Shown one piece after another: positions 8,557 through 17,201 of a stretch of DNA of 41,362 nt. The notes under the pieces are model-generated. The model made no database searches, had not been told where the DNA came from, and worked only from the letters and a program-made list of their open reading frames with translations. This DNA is from Schleiferiaceae bacterium. Lineage in GTDB: Bacteria; Bacteroidota; Bacteroidia; Flavobacteriales; Schleiferiaceae. How positions within the stretch are numbered: the first letter of the stretch is position 1; each line of letters starts with the position of its first letter. The translations under genes were made by a program, and so were the position numbers. Location of the stretch: assembly GCA_018402665.1 (NCBI GenBank), contig JAGYIN010000013.1, positions 1 through 41,362 of the forward strand. The letters are read 5' to 3'.

Positions 8557-9048
8557 CTAAGCCTTTCGTTTCCAAGTTTCGAAGGTAAAGGAATATTCGT
8601 GATTTTCATCTGCAGGATGGTGCAGCGATGTAATACATTCGAACGGACTTTTATCCCAATCTGGGAAGTATGCGTGCCCCTCCAATGTGGCGTGAACGAC
8701 GGTAATTTCTAGGATATCCAGGTAAGGGAGGGCCAATTCATAAATCTGAGCACCGCCCACAATAAACGCGTCCGCTTCATCTTTCACCAACGCTAAGGCT
8801 GCTTCAAGACTTTGCACAGACTCACAGCCCTGAGCTTTAAAATCTGCTTGCCGACTGATCACGATGTGACGGCGTTTCGGCAGTGGTCGTCCGCCTAAAC
8901 TGTCCCAAGTCTTGCGCCCCATAATGATCGTCTTACCGGCGGTATGACGCTTAAAGTGTTTCAAGTCATCCGGTAAATGCCAAATGAGGTCGTTGTCTTT
9001 ACCTATGACGCGATTTTCGCCATAGGCGACGATAGCTTTCAATACCAT
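8557..9048 (-). CDS. folA: Dihydrofolate reductase
   Basis: Reduces dihydrofolate to tetrahydrofolate with NADPH, recycling the dihydrofolate made by thymidylate synthase. At 163 residues it has normal family length. The N-terminal AYGENRVIGKDNDLIWHLPDDLKHFK carries the Met20-like loop and the catalytic acid (Asp28). IIMGRKTWDSLGGRPLP is the cofactor-binding signature and AFIVGGAQIYELAL the second nucleotide motif. ATG 9048 overlaps the thyA stop (TAATG), so the two enzymes of the thymidylate cycle are translationally coupled. Confidence 0.97.
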   Translation of the reverse strand: MVLKAIVAYGENRVIGKDNDLIWHLPDDLKHFKRHTAGKTIIMGRKTWDSLGGRPLPKRRHIVISRQADFKAQGCESVQSLEAALALVKDEADAFIVGGAQIYELALPYLDILEITVVHATLEGHAYFPDWDKSPFECITSLHHPADENHEYSFTFETWKRKA

Positions 9049-9929
9049 TATACAGCAACTTTACCCGCAATGTGCGGGTGTGGATCATAACCGACGATTT
9101 CAAAGTCGTCGTAAGTGAAATCGAAAATATTGGTGACGGCAGGGTTCAATTTTAATTGCGGCAGTGGGCGAAAATCGCGCGTTAACTGCAGTTCCAATTG
9201 TTCGATGTGGTTATTGTAAATGTGCGCATCGCCTAAGGTGTGGACAAAATCGCCTACTTCTAGATCACAGACCTGTGCGACCATATGTACCAGGTAAGCG
9301 TAGGAAGCGATGTTGAAGGGTACGCCGAGGAAGATATCAGCGCTGCGCTGGTACAATTGGCATGAAAGCTTGCCATCTGCCACGTAAAACTGGAAAAAGG
9401 CATGGCAAGGCGGCAGGGCCATTTGGTCCACAAAACCGACGTTCCATGCATTCACGATGATGCGGCGACTGTTGGGGTTGTTTTTGATCTGATCAATAAC
9501 CTCCTGGATCTGGTCCACAGCTCCGCCGTTCGGTGCAGGCCAAGAACGCCACTGGTACCCATAAACGGGACCTAATTCTCCCCATTTTGCTGCAAATGCT
9601 TTATCCGTTGCAACGCGCTCGGCAAAACCGCGGATATCCTCTCCGGCAAAATCAGTACTGTTTTTATAGGCGGCATAGGGCCAATCGTCCCAAATACGAA
9701 CCTTGTTTTGGGTCAAATATTCGATGTTCGTGGCGCCCTGCAAGAACCACAACAGCTCGTGCAAGATGCTCTTCACGTGCACCTTTTTTGTCGTTAGTAA
9801 TGGAAAACCTTCCTGGAGATTAAAACGCATTTGATGACCGAAAACACTGATTGTTCCGGTACCAGTGCGGTCTCCTTTCTGTACGCCTTCTTTCAGGACG
9901 CGTTTAACAAGATCGTGGTATTGCTGCAT
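9048..9929 (-). CDS. thyA: Thymidylate synthase
   Basis: Methylates dUMP to dTMP using methylene-tetrahydrofolate. I start it at ATG 9929 (293 residues, beginning [12 protein letters not shown]), because the longer frame begins with a TTG and 13 residues foreign to the family. DRTGTGT near 20-26 binds phosphate, [12 protein letters not shown] holds the catalytic Cys175, and [18 protein letters not shown] and HIYNNHIEQ are the remaining signatures. First gene of thyA-folA-pepO, just downstream of the terminator that ends the tRNA transcript, so its own promoter must lie in about 75 nt; I could not identify one with confidence. Confidence 0.97.
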   Translation of the reverse strand: MQQYHDLVKRVLKEGVQKGDRTGTGTISVFGHQMRFNLQEGFPLLTTKKVHVKSILHELLWFLQGATNIEYLTQNKVRIWDDWPYAAYKNSTDFAGEDIRGFAERVATDKAFAAKWGELGPVYGYQWRSWPAPNGGAVDQIQEVIDQIKNNPNSRRIIVNAWNVGFVDQMALPPCHAFFQFYVADGKLSCQLYQRSADIFLGVPFNIASYAYLVHMVAQVCDLEVGDFVHTLGDAHIYNNHIEQLELQLTRDFRPLPQLKLNPAVTNIFDFTYDDFEIVGYDPHPHIAGKVAV

Positions 9930-10003
9930 GTAACAAAGATGGCTTTGTCGGAGGGAATTCCCACGCAAAGAAGAGACGGGTTATTCACGGAGAAATCAAC
10001 AAC

Positions 10004-10034
10004 AAAAAAACCCATCCGCGAACGGATGGGTTTA
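10004..10034 (-). terminator. Rho-independent terminator after tRNA-Leu
   Basis: On the minus strand, a stem AACCCATCC / GGATGGGTT with loop GTTCGC is followed directly by a run of T. It lies 6 nt after the tRNA-Leu gene and ends the tRNA transcript before thyA. Confidence 0.9.
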
Positions 10035-10039
10035 AGGTG

Positions 10040-10125
10040 TGCCCCGGGCCGGGATCGAACCGGCACGGACATTACTGTCCACAGGATTTTAAGTCCGGCG
10101 TGTCTACCAATTCCACCACCGGGGC
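10040..10125 (-). tRNA. tRNA-Leu, anticodon TAA
   Basis: Class II tRNA with a full cloverleaf on the minus strand: acceptor GCCCCGG / CCGGGGC with discriminator A, D-arm TGGTGGAATTGGTAGACACG, and anticodon loop CTTAAAA within a GCCGGA/TCCTGT-type stem, giving anticodon TAA. A long variable arm and the T-loop GGTTCGATCCC follow. The length of 85 plus the discriminator suits leucine. CCA is not encoded. Confidence 0.95.
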
Positions 10126-10131
10126 TCCAAC

Positions 10132-10156
10132 AAAAAACCCTCCCGTGGAGGAGGGT
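10132..10156 (-). terminator. Terminator-like hairpin between the two tRNAs
   Basis: Minus strand: ACCCTCC / GGAGGGT 7-bp stem with a 6-nt loop followed by six T, directly after tRNA-Gly and before tRNA-Leu. It would stop most transcripts from the tRNA-Gly promoter, or act as a processing or attenuation point between the two tRNAs. Confidence 0.75.
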
Positions 10157-10161
10157 CTTCG

Positions 10162-10234
<73 letters not shown>

Positions 10235-10245
10235 GTTCGGGACGG

Positions 10246-10275
10246 CAAATATACAGCAGTAATTATTACTTGCAA
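10246..10275 (-). promoter_or_regulatory. Promoter of the tRNA-Gly/tRNA-Leu unit
   Basis: Minus strand TTG (10273-10275), 19 nt, then TATATTTG (10246-10253): a full match to the Bacteroidota TTG-N19-TAnnTTTG promoter. Its predicted start is about 5 nt ahead of the tRNA-Gly 5' end. It lies in the 50-nt gap after mutS. Confidence 0.85.
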
Positions 10276-10284
10276 TAGTGCCTG

Positions 10285-12876
10285 CTATTTTTTCGAAACT
10301 TTTTCTTTGAGCGTATGCAGGAGCATTAAAGCCTCTATGGGCTTGAGTTCATCTAAATTCAACCCAATGAGTTCATCTGCAACCTCTTCGAGTTCGGGAC
10401 GGTCGAGTGAAAAGAAATTTAATTGCCCATTTTCCGCCACTCCATCGGGTTGCTTTTCGGAAGACCGATGGGCTTCGAGACCGGCTAAAACTTGTGTAGC
10501 GCGGTGCACAACGTACCCAGGAATGCCCGCGAGTTTAGCGACATGAAGACCGAAGGAGTGTGCTGTACCTCCAGGTTTTAACTGACGCGTGAAGACGATG
10601 GTATCCTCGTGCTCTTCAGCAGCGACGTGGTAGTTGCGCACTTTAGAAAATTCATGTGCCATTTCATTGAGCTCGTGGTAGTGCGTAGCGAAAAGCACCA
10701 GAGGCTGCGCCGGGTGTTGGTGCAGGTACTCTGCAATTCCCCAGGCGATACTCACGCCATCGAAGGTTGAGGTTCCTCGTCCAATTTCATCTAAAATCAC
10801 CAAACTTCTTGGACTGATATTGTTCAAAATGGTGGCTGTTTCATTCATCTCCACCATGAAGGTACTTTCCCCTTTACTGAGGTTGTCGGAGGCGCCTACA
10901 CGAACAAATAATCGGTCCATGATGGGCAAACGGGCAGATTTTGCAGGAACAAAAGCCCCAATTTGTGCGAGAATTTGAATCAGTGCGGTTTGGCGCAACA
11001 GCGCACTCTTACCACTCATGTTGGGGCCCGTAATCATTGCGATGGCTGAGGCTTCCGCATTCATCTCTAGCGAATTAGCGATATACGGTTGGCCTTCCGG
11101 CAAAACCTTCTCAATCACAGGATGACGTCCTTTACGTATTTCCAATTCCTGAGTTTCGGTGAAGGTTGGTCGAACGTAATCGTTCTTTAAGGCCACCTCA
11201 GAGAAACAGAGCAACACGTCTAATGTAGCGACCCAACGTGCACTGTGCAATAAGGCAGAAACCTCGGCCGCTGCTTGGGCCACTAGAGCCTCAAACAGCT
11301 GTGTTTCAATGGCTTTTATTTTTTCCTCCGCACCCAATACCTCGACTTCGAACTTTTTTAATTCGTCGGTGATGTAGCGCTCGGCATTTACGAGCGTTTG
11401 CTTGCGGTGCCACTCTTCCGGCACTTTGTCTTTGTGCGAATTTCGCACTTCAAGGTAGTAGCCGAAAACGTTGTTAAAAGCCAATTTCAAAGAAGGGATA
11501 CCCGCAGCATCTGCCTCTCGAGCACGAATGGCTTCGAGTGTGCCGGTAGCGTCATTCAACAACCCGCGCAATCGGGTCAGTTCTGCATCGTAACTGCTGC
11601 GTATACTTTCGCCTTTACCGATGATCACCACAGGATCTTCTACCAATGCCTCACGCAAGGTATTGCGCAGTTCGGGCACTAATGCTGGATCCTGTTCGGG
11701 GACCTCCAGTCCATTTGACTGCACCAGTGTCCAAACCTCAGCGACAGTATCTAACGCTTGGCGTAATCGGGCCAATTCTTTCGGGGAAATACGGCCTGTA
11801 GAAACGCGGCTGCACAAACGCTCCATATCCGGAAGACCATTGAGTACCGTGCGCAATTGCTCCCGAACTTCGGGCATTTCCAGCAATTGACTGATAGCCT
11901 CTTGGCGGGCTGTGATTTGATCTTTATTCAAGAGCGGAAGGCTCATCCATGTCCGCAATAATCGGCCACCCATGGGGGTACCGGTCTGATCTATAATAGT
12001 TAAGGTACTCACGCCACCCGGACTGCTTGGGTAGAAGAGCTCGAGGTTCTGTACCGTAAAGCCGTCTAACCACATGAAATCTTCTAATGAAACGCGCGAA
12101 AGGGTGGTAATGTGGTTCAGGTTGGCCATTTCAGAACGCTTCAGGTGGTGCAAAATGGCACCCGCAGCCGTAGCACCTGCATCTCCGTGTGCTAGACCGT
12201 ATCCAGCAAGGCCTTGAGTTTTAAAATGGGTAGTGAGTTGTTCGGCTGTGTAATTGGCTTCCCAAGCCCAGGCATCTACACCAAACAGGTAAAAATCGCG
12301 GTCTAATCTCAGCCGAAGATCCCTAGGCATATCCTTCGGGTGAATTACTTCTTTAGGGGAATACGTCGTTAGCGCGTTCAAAATGGCCTGTTCCGTTCCT
12401 TGTGCATAATGAAAGGCCCCTGTAGAAATATCTACGATGGACAATCCCCATTGGCCCTTTGCCGGGGGATACAGTGCTGCCAGATAATTGTGCTCTTTAC
12501 CGCTAAGTAGATCGTTGTTCAGGTTGATTCCCGGCGTGATCATGTCCGTCACTCCTCTTTTCACAAGACCCTTCACCGTTTTGGGATCTTCAAGCTGGTC
12601 AACAATGGCTACACGGTGACCGCCTTTCACCAATTTAGGTAAATACGTCTGCAGGGCATGGTGTGGAAAACCTGCCAATGCCACTTCCGAAGCCGATCCA
12701 TTGGAGCGTTTTGTGAGAATAATGTCCAATGTTTTTGACGCTTTTTCCGCATCGCTACCAAAAGTCTCATAGAAGTCACCCACGCGAAATAGCAACATCG
12801 CTTCTGGATGTTTCGCTTTAATTTCATCGTATTGACGCATCATTGGCGTCTGCTTCTTTGCCGGTTTTTTGGCCAT
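10285..12876 (-). CDS. mutS: DNA mismatch repair protein MutS
   Basis: Recognises mispaired and looped bases and starts mismatch repair. At 863 residues it has normal length. Near the N-terminus GDFYETFGSDA carries the Phe-x-Glu mismatch-reading motif. The ATPase domain has Walker A GPNMSGKS (617-624), SKGESTFMVEM, Walker B SLVILDEIGRGTSTFDG and LFATHYHEL. The start MAKKPAKKQTPMMRQY is typical for the phylum. It is transcribed divergently from the SpoU methyltransferase gene, 67 nt away. Downstream are the tRNAs, which have their own promoter. Confidence 0.98.
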   Translation of the reverse strand: MAKKPAKKQTPMMRQYDEIKAKHPEAMLLFRVGDFYETFGSDAEKASKTLDIILTKRSNGSASEVALAGFPHHALQTYLPKLVKGGHRVAIVDQLEDPKTVKGLVKRGVTDMITPGINLNNDLLSGKEHNYLAALYPPAKGQWGLSIVDISTGAFHYAQGTEQAILNALTTYSPKEVIHPKDMPRDLRLRLDRDFYLFGVDAWAWEANYTAEQLTTHFKTQGLAGYGLAHGDAGATAAGAILHHLKRSEMANLNHITTLSRVSLEDFMWLDGFTVQNLELFYPSSPGGVSTLTIIDQTGTPMGGRLLRTWMSLPLLNKDQITARQEAISQLLEMPEVREQLRTVLNGLPDMERLCSRVSTGRISPKELARLRQALDTVAEVWTLVQSNGLEVPEQDPALVPELRNTLREALVEDPVVIIGKGESIRSSYDAELTRLRGLLNDATGTLEAIRAREADAAGIPSLKLAFNNVFGYYLEVRNSHKDKVPEEWHRKQTLVNAERYITDELKKFEVEVLGAEEKIKAIETQLFEALVAQAAAEVSALLHSARWVATLDVLLCFSEVALKNDYVRPTFTETQELEIRKGRHPVIEKVLPEGQPYIANSLEMNAEASAIAMITGPNMSGKSALLRQTALIQILAQIGAFVPAKSARLPIMDRLFVRVGASDNLSKGESTFMVEMNETATILNNISPRSLVILDEIGRGTSTFDGVSIAWGIAEYLHQHPAQPLVLFATHYHELNEMAHEFSKVRNYHVAAEEHEDTIVFTRQLKPGGTAHSFGLHVAKLAGIPGYVVHRATQVLAGLEAHRSSEKQPDGVAENGQLNFFSLDRPELEEVADELIGLNLDELKPIEALMLLHTLKEKVSKK

Positions 12877-12921
12877 TTACCCTTACTTTGTGTTCTCGTT
12901 CCAACGCAACTGTCGGAACTT

Positions 12922-12929
12922 CAAATGTA
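12922..12929 (-). promoter_or_regulatory. Probable -7 box of mutS
   Basis: Minus strand TACATTTG, a full TAnnTTTG match, 45 nt upstream of the mutS ATG. The -33 region reads TTT rather than TTG. On the other strand TTACTTTG at 12883-12890 is a one-mismatch candidate for the methyltransferase gene. Confidence 0.4.
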
Positions 12930-12943
12930 AGGGCTTCCGAGCG

Positions 12944-13468
12944 ATGAGAAAACTTAGAAACAGTGAATTGGGCCGATTATCTCCCGAGGACTACAAAAAA
13001 GCGGAAAAAACACCGCTTGTCATTGTCAGCGATAATATACGCTCCATGCACAACATCGGCAGTCTTTTTCGCACTGCTGACTGCTTTCGAGTAGCGCACA
13101 TTCACCTCTGCGGACTTAGCCCCATTCCAGGGCACCCGGAGATCGAAAAAACTGCGCTCGGCGCGACGGAAAGTGTACCGTGGACGCAACATGAAAACAC
13201 ACTGAGTTGCCTTAAGCAGTTAAAGTCAGAAGGATACCGTATCGCAGCGCTTGAGCAAGCTGAAAATAGTATTGACCTGAGCGATTATGCGCCACAAACG
13301 CCTACTGCCCTGGTCCTAGGCCATGAGGTTATAGGTGTTGCACAGGATGTTGTAGATGCCTGCGACGATGTAGTTGAAATCATCCAGTTTGGCACCAAAC
13401 ACAGCCTTAACGTTAGTGTCAGCGCCGGATTAGCGATCTTCGACTTACATCGAAAGTTAACTAGCTGA
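12944..13468 (+). CDS. SpoU/TrmH-family RNA 2'-O-methyltransferase
   Basis: A 174-residue SPOUT methyltransferase that puts a methyl group from SAM on a ribose 2'-OH of tRNA or rRNA; the target cannot be told from sequence. Motif 1 is near SDNIRSMHNIGSLFRTADCF (with the conserved N-I-G-S-x-x-R), motif 2 ALVLGHEVIGV, and motif 3 SLNVSVSAGLAIFDL, which form the SAM-binding knot. The frame is open from 12869, but those extra 25 residues are unlike the family, so I use ATG 12944. Its 3' end overlaps folK by 8 nt, tail to tail. Confidence 0.9.
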   Translation: MRKLRNSELGRLSPEDYKKAEKTPLVIVSDNIRSMHNIGSLFRTADCFRVAHIHLCGLSPIPGHPEIEKTALGATESVPWTQHENTLSCLKQLKSEGYRIAALEQAENSIDLSDYAPQTPTALVLGHEVIGVAQDVVDACDDVVEIIQFGTKHSLNVSVSAGLAIFDLHRKLTS

Positions 13469-13943
13469 GTTTAGAGGGAACCGCTGTATCTGGACAAACT
13501 TCCAGCAGCGCAGTTATCGACTTGTTTAAACGGGGATGCATCCATTCGGGATGAACCTCTTGAAGTGGCAACAGCGTAAACCTGCGTAAATGCATGCGCG
13601 GATGTGGCAGTTCCAAGAGTGCTGTTTGCTGTAGCATCGCATCGATGGAAAGAATATCAATATCGATCAATCGGTCTGCATAGCCTTCGGCCAAACGTTC
13701 ACGGCCCAATTCCTGCTCCACCGCTAACAACCCCTGCATCAAAACCTCCGGTTCAATCGCCGTATGCAGCAGCAGCACTTGGTTGAAGTACGAAGCGGTA
13801 CTTTCGTACCCCCACGCGGGACTCTCATAGCGTGCGCTGGTGCGATGAATTTTACCAAATCGGCCAATAGATTCGATGGCTTTAGCAAGGTTTTCATGCT
13901 TATCACCTAAATTCGTTCCTAATAAGATTAATACCTCCTTCAT
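13461..13943 (-). CDS. folK: 2-amino-4-hydroxy-6-hydroxymethyldihydropteridine pyrophosphokinase (HPPK)
   Basis: Transfers pyrophosphate from ATP to the pterin in folate synthesis. At 160 residues from ATG 13943 it has normal length; a longer frame exists but adds 81 residues without family resemblance. Signatures are LLGTNLGDKHENL (8-20), the SPAWGYESTASYFNQV substrate loop, RLIDIDIL with the metal-binding acidic pair, and PHPRMHLRRFTLLPLQEV. The start codon overlaps that of sppA on the opposite strand (shared CATG), so the two leaders must overlap each other's coding region. Encoded near, but not with, the folate genes folA and thyA. Confidence 0.95.
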   Translation of the reverse strand: MKEVLILLGTNLGDKHENLAKAIESIGRFGKIHRTSARYESPAWGYESTASYFNQVLLLHTAIEPEVLMQGLLAVEQELGRERLAEGYADRLIDIDILSIDAMLQQTALLELPHPRMHLRRFTLLPLQEVHPEWMHPRLNKSITALLEVCPDTAVPSKLS

Positions 13944-15666
13944 GAAATCATTTTTCAGCACAGTCCTCGCCGTTCTAACGGCCTTTATTGCTTCTCTATT
14001 ATTCTTGTTCGGCTTGCTTGTTGTGGCCAGCGTTACCAGCGAAAGTCCAGTGCCAAAGGTAGCAGACAACACGCTATTGCGCATTAAACTTTCTGGAAGC
14101 CTCGAAGAACGAGCGATTGAAGATCCACTAAACGGATTGAACGCCGCTTTGCTGGGAATGGATGCACCAGAAGCATTGGGACTCAATGAACTTCGTGAAG
14201 GCTTAGCCTATGCTGCTGAAGACGATCGCATCGAGGGCATCCTGCTCGACCAAGGCGCGTTTGCCGCCGGATATGGACTCTTGGAAGAATTGACCGATCA
14301 CTTAAAGGCGTTCAAAGCCGCGCACGGAAAACCCATTTACGCTTACGGCGAATACTACACACAAAAAGGAGCCGCACTCAGTGCACTAGCAGACTCTACC
14401 ATCCTCCACCCGGGCGGTATTTTCGAGTTGCGCGGGATAGGAACAACCAGCACCTATTACAAAACGTTCTTCGACAAATTTGGTATTGAGCCACTGGTCG
14501 TTCGCGGTACTGGAAATAAATTCAAAAGCGCCGTTGAACCGTTCATTGCTAGCGAAATGAGTGATGAAAATCGTCTTCAATTGACCCACCTAATCTCTCA
14601 ATTTTGGGACTTCATCGGCCTTAATTTCGAACAGAGAGGGGTGAATCGCGCAGTGCTAGACGACGCTGCGGAGCGCTTTATTGGGATGGATGCCGATGCC
14701 ACGCTGGAAGCTGGATTAGTAGATGCGCTAGGCTATCGCGAAGATGTCATGGAACACTTTAAGGAAAAATACGAAGTGCTGAATTGGTCCGATTACGCCG
14801 CGCAACTTCCCATTTCCCGTGCAAAAGATCGCATCGCTATTGTTTATGCAAACGGATCCATAGGAAACGGTGCCGGTGACGAAACCACCATCGGTACAGA
14901 AAATATTGTCAAAGCACTTCGCAAGGCAGAGAAAAATGATAAAGTGAAGGCCATCGTGCTGCGCGTGAACAGCCCAGGCGGCAGCGCTTTAACCTCAGAT
15001 ATTATTCACCATACGATCGAAAGCATTGAAAAACCGGTGATTGTGAGCCAAGGAAATTACGCTGCTTCTGGCGGTTATTACATCAGCTGTAATGCCGATG
15101 CCATCTTCACCAACAGCACCACCATTACTGGAAGTATAGGTATCTTCATGAGCCTGTTCACTGCAGAAGAATTAATGACCCAAACGCTAGGTTTAGCGGT
15201 GGAAGAAGTACAAACGCACCCCATGGCGAACTTCCCAAATCTTGCAAAACACCCCGATTCCGCTCAATACGCCATCCTCCAGCGCATGATCGACCGAGGT
15301 TATGGAGATTTTACCGGTAAAGTAGCCCGTGGCCGCGGTATGGAACTGGATTACCTCCTTCCATTGTGTGGCGGTCGCGTCTGGACGGGTAAAGATGCAG
15401 TTGACAATGCCCTGGCAGATTACGAAGGCGGAATGAACGAAGCACTGGCATACGCTGCAAAACAAGCCGGAATAGAATCGTATCAAACCTACGAGCTGCC
15501 TACAGTCGAGCTGGGTATTGAAAAATACCTCAAGTCGTTCGGCATGGCTCAAACAAAGGCTACAACACCTCATTTCTTGCAAAACGAAGCCCTCGAAGAA
15601 CTGTGGTTTTTGGCTAAAAATCCCGGCATGCAAGCTCGACTCAACCCCATCTTCATGAACTTATGA
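13942..15666 (+). CDS. sppA: Signal peptide peptidase SppA (67K type)
   Basis: A membrane-bound serine protease that degrades cleaved signal peptides. It has 574 residues from ATG 13942 (MKSFFSTVLAVLTAF), with one N-terminal membrane segment about 5-31. The two tandem S49 domains carry the Ser/Lys dyad: Lys195 in GNKFKSAVEPF and Ser376 in NYAASGGYY. RVNSPGGSAL is the family signature. This long form is typical of E. coli-like SppA. The frame extends upstream to 13876, but the extra residues interrupt the membrane signal, so I reject them. It overlaps the next gene by 4 nt (ATGA). Confidence 0.95.
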   Translation: MKSFFSTVLAVLTAFIASLLFLFGLLVVASVTSESPVPKVADNTLLRIKLSGSLEERAIEDPLNGLNAALLGMDAPEALGLNELREGLAYAAEDDRIEGILLDQGAFAAGYGLLEELTDHLKAFKAAHGKPIYAYGEYYTQKGAALSALADSTILHPGGIFELRGIGTTSTYYKTFFDKFGIEPLVVRGTGNKFKSAVEPFIASEMSDENRLQLTHLISQFWDFIGLNFEQRGVNRAVLDDAAERFIGMDADATLEAGLVDALGYREDVMEHFKEKYEVLNWSDYAAQLPISRAKDRIAIVYANGSIGNGAGDETTIGTENIVKALRKAEKNDKVKAIVLRVNSPGGSALTSDIIHHTIESIEKPVIVSQGNYAASGGYYISCNADAIFTNSTTITGSIGIFMSLFTAEELMTQTLGLAVEEVQTHPMANFPNLAKHPDSAQYAILQRMIDRGYGDFTGKVARGRGMELDYLLPLCGGRVWTGKDAVDNALADYEGGMNEALAYAAKQAGIESYQTYELPTVELGIEKYLKSFGMAQTKATTPHFLQNEALEELWFLAKNPGMQARLNPIFMNL

Positions 15667-16343
15667 TCGCCGAAAAAAAAGCCACCGCTGAACGATTGTA
15701 CTACGTCCTCGGTGCCCTCTTCATCGCGGCGCTCATCACGTGCAATCTGATCGCAAATAAATTCATCAGCATTGACCTTGGATTCAAGGTATTTACCATC
15801 AGTGCTGGGGTTTTGCCCTATCCATTGACCTTTTTGATTACCGATATTTTAAGCGAATTGTACGGACAAAAAAGAACTACACAAGTGGTATTGTCGGGAC
15901 TCATCGCCAGCATTTTTGTGTTATTTGTCTTGTGGCTGGGTGCCCAATTTCCCGCCATCGAAGGCTCGCCCGTATCCGATGAAACCTACAACAACGTCTT
16001 TCAAAATGCTTGGCGCGTCATTGCCGCTTCCATGTTTGCCTACCTTGCAGCCCAGTTGATCGACGTTCGGCTGTTCCATTTTTGGAAAAAAATCACCGGA
16101 GGTAAGATGCTTTGGGTGCGCAATAATTTTTCCACCCTCGCGAGCCAATTGGTCGATACCACTTTAGTCGTTTTCGTATTGTTTGTAGGTACCCTCCCCT
16201 TCGGTACAATGATAGATTACATCTGGGACGGATGGCTCTTTAAAGCCACTGCAGCCGCATTTGATACGGTATTGATTTATACCTTTATGTGGTGGGCACG
16301 CCGATTCTTTAAGTTAGAGCTGGGCGAAGAGATTGCGCTGTAA
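15663..16343 (+). CDS. Queuosine precursor transporter (VUT/YhhQ family, COG1738)
   Basis: A 226-residue polytopic membrane protein with about six hydrophobic segments. Family signs are the CNLIANK motif in the first helix, the FLITDILSELYGQKRTTQVV segment in the first loop, and LWVRNNFSTLASQLVDTTLVVFVLFVGTLPF near 160-190. Members import queuosine precursors such as preQ1 or queuine. It starts inside the sppA stop (ATGA), indicating coupled translation, and ends one base before the DUF2797 stop on the other strand, leaving no intergenic room for a separate terminator. Confidence 0.9.
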   Translation: MIAEKKATAERLYYVLGALFIAALITCNLIANKFISIDLGFKVFTISAGVLPYPLTFLITDILSELYGQKRTTQVVLSGLIASIFVLFVLWLGAQFPAIEGSPVSDETYNNVFQNAWRVIAASMFAYLAAQLIDVRLFHFWKKITGGKMLWVRNNFSTLASQLVDTTLVVFVLFVGTLPFGTMIDYIWDGWLFKATAAAFDTVLIYTFMWWARRFFKLELGEEIAL

Positions 16344-17141
16344 TTAGCGAATCTCCAAATCAACGCGGTGCCCATGATGCGCTCGAACATTGAATACGCC
16401 ATTTTCAAGCATTAAATACTGACCACGTATACCCAATAATTTCCCGGAGAAGGAGTCGCCCTTTTCTTTAAAACTCAAACTCTTGACTTTGAGCAGCTGT
16501 TCGGCTATAGGATACTTCATGGACCAAATTTCCGGGGCTTCTGCGGCATAGTGTTGTAACTCTTGGGGAAGCACCTCTAATGCATGGTGCCATACATCTT
16601 CTAGGGATTCATCGCAAGGATCATTGCGCAGCATGGCTTGCCAGGAAGTCTTATCTGTAAAATACTCTTTCAGGGCAACCTCTGCCTCACCGGCCAAATA
16701 CCTGTTGGGAACTTCCAGTAAAACTGCAGCTTCTGCAGCACCCTGGTCCATCCAGCGGTACGGACGTTGCGTGCCTCTCGTGACACCCACCTTGATGCGA
16801 TCTGTTTTAGCGAGGTAAACAAAATGCGGCTGCAATTGTAAGCGTTGTTCAAACTCCAGATCGCGTTCAGCAATGCCCAAATGGGCCTTACTCAATTCCG
16901 GTTTCATAATGGTGGGCGATGCCTCCGGCTTTGTAAAGAAACACTCGCGGCAGAAGTTTTGACGGTATACCTCGGGGACTAATTGGCCACAAAAACAAAT
17001 GTGCTCGCCTAAGAATGTGGCCGAAAATTCACGACCAATCAATGCATTCATCAGCAGTAAATCACCGCCTACTTTTAGGGTGTAACGAACGGTAGACCCG
17101 TATTGAGTTGACATTTTATGAAGCGCGCCGTGGTACTGCAT
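16344..17141 (-). CDS. DUF2797 family protein
   Basis: A 265-residue protein of the uncharacterised DUF2797 family, common in Bacteroidota and some other phyla. FCGQLVPEVYRQNFCRECFF contains a CG-x-CxxC-like cysteine set that could bind zinc. The middle part (HFVYLAKTDRIKVGVTRGTQ, then RWMDQGA and EAEVALKEYFTDK) resembles the GIY-YIG-like segment noted in this family. I start at ATG 17141, as the longer frame adds 52 residues unlike the family. The function is unknown. Divergent from the GH3-family gene, 60 nt apart. Confidence 0.82.
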   Translation of the reverse strand: MQYHGALHKMSTQYGSTVRYTLKVGGDLLLMNALIGREFSATFLGEHICFCGQLVPEVYRQNFCRECFFTKPEASPTIMKPELSKAHLGIAERDLEFEQRLQLQPHFVYLAKTDRIKVGVTRGTQRPYRWMDQGAAEAAVLLEVPNRYLAGEAEVALKEYFTDKTSWQAMLRNDPCDESLEDVWHHALEVLPQELQHYAAEAPEIWSMKYPIAEQLLKVKSLSFKEKGDSFSGKLLGIRGQYLMLENGVFNVRAHHGHRVDLEIR

Positions 17142-17201
17142 TTTTAGTTTAATTTTAATTCTTGTGAAGGTACACAGCGCAACTGAAACACAAGCCTTGC
17201 T

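Noticed and set aside
13931..13941. ACCTCCTT next to the sppA ATG, like a ribosome-binding signal
   Set aside because: It is the anti-Shine-Dalgarno sequence on this strand; on the other strand it is simply the Lys-Glu-Val codons of folK after its start.
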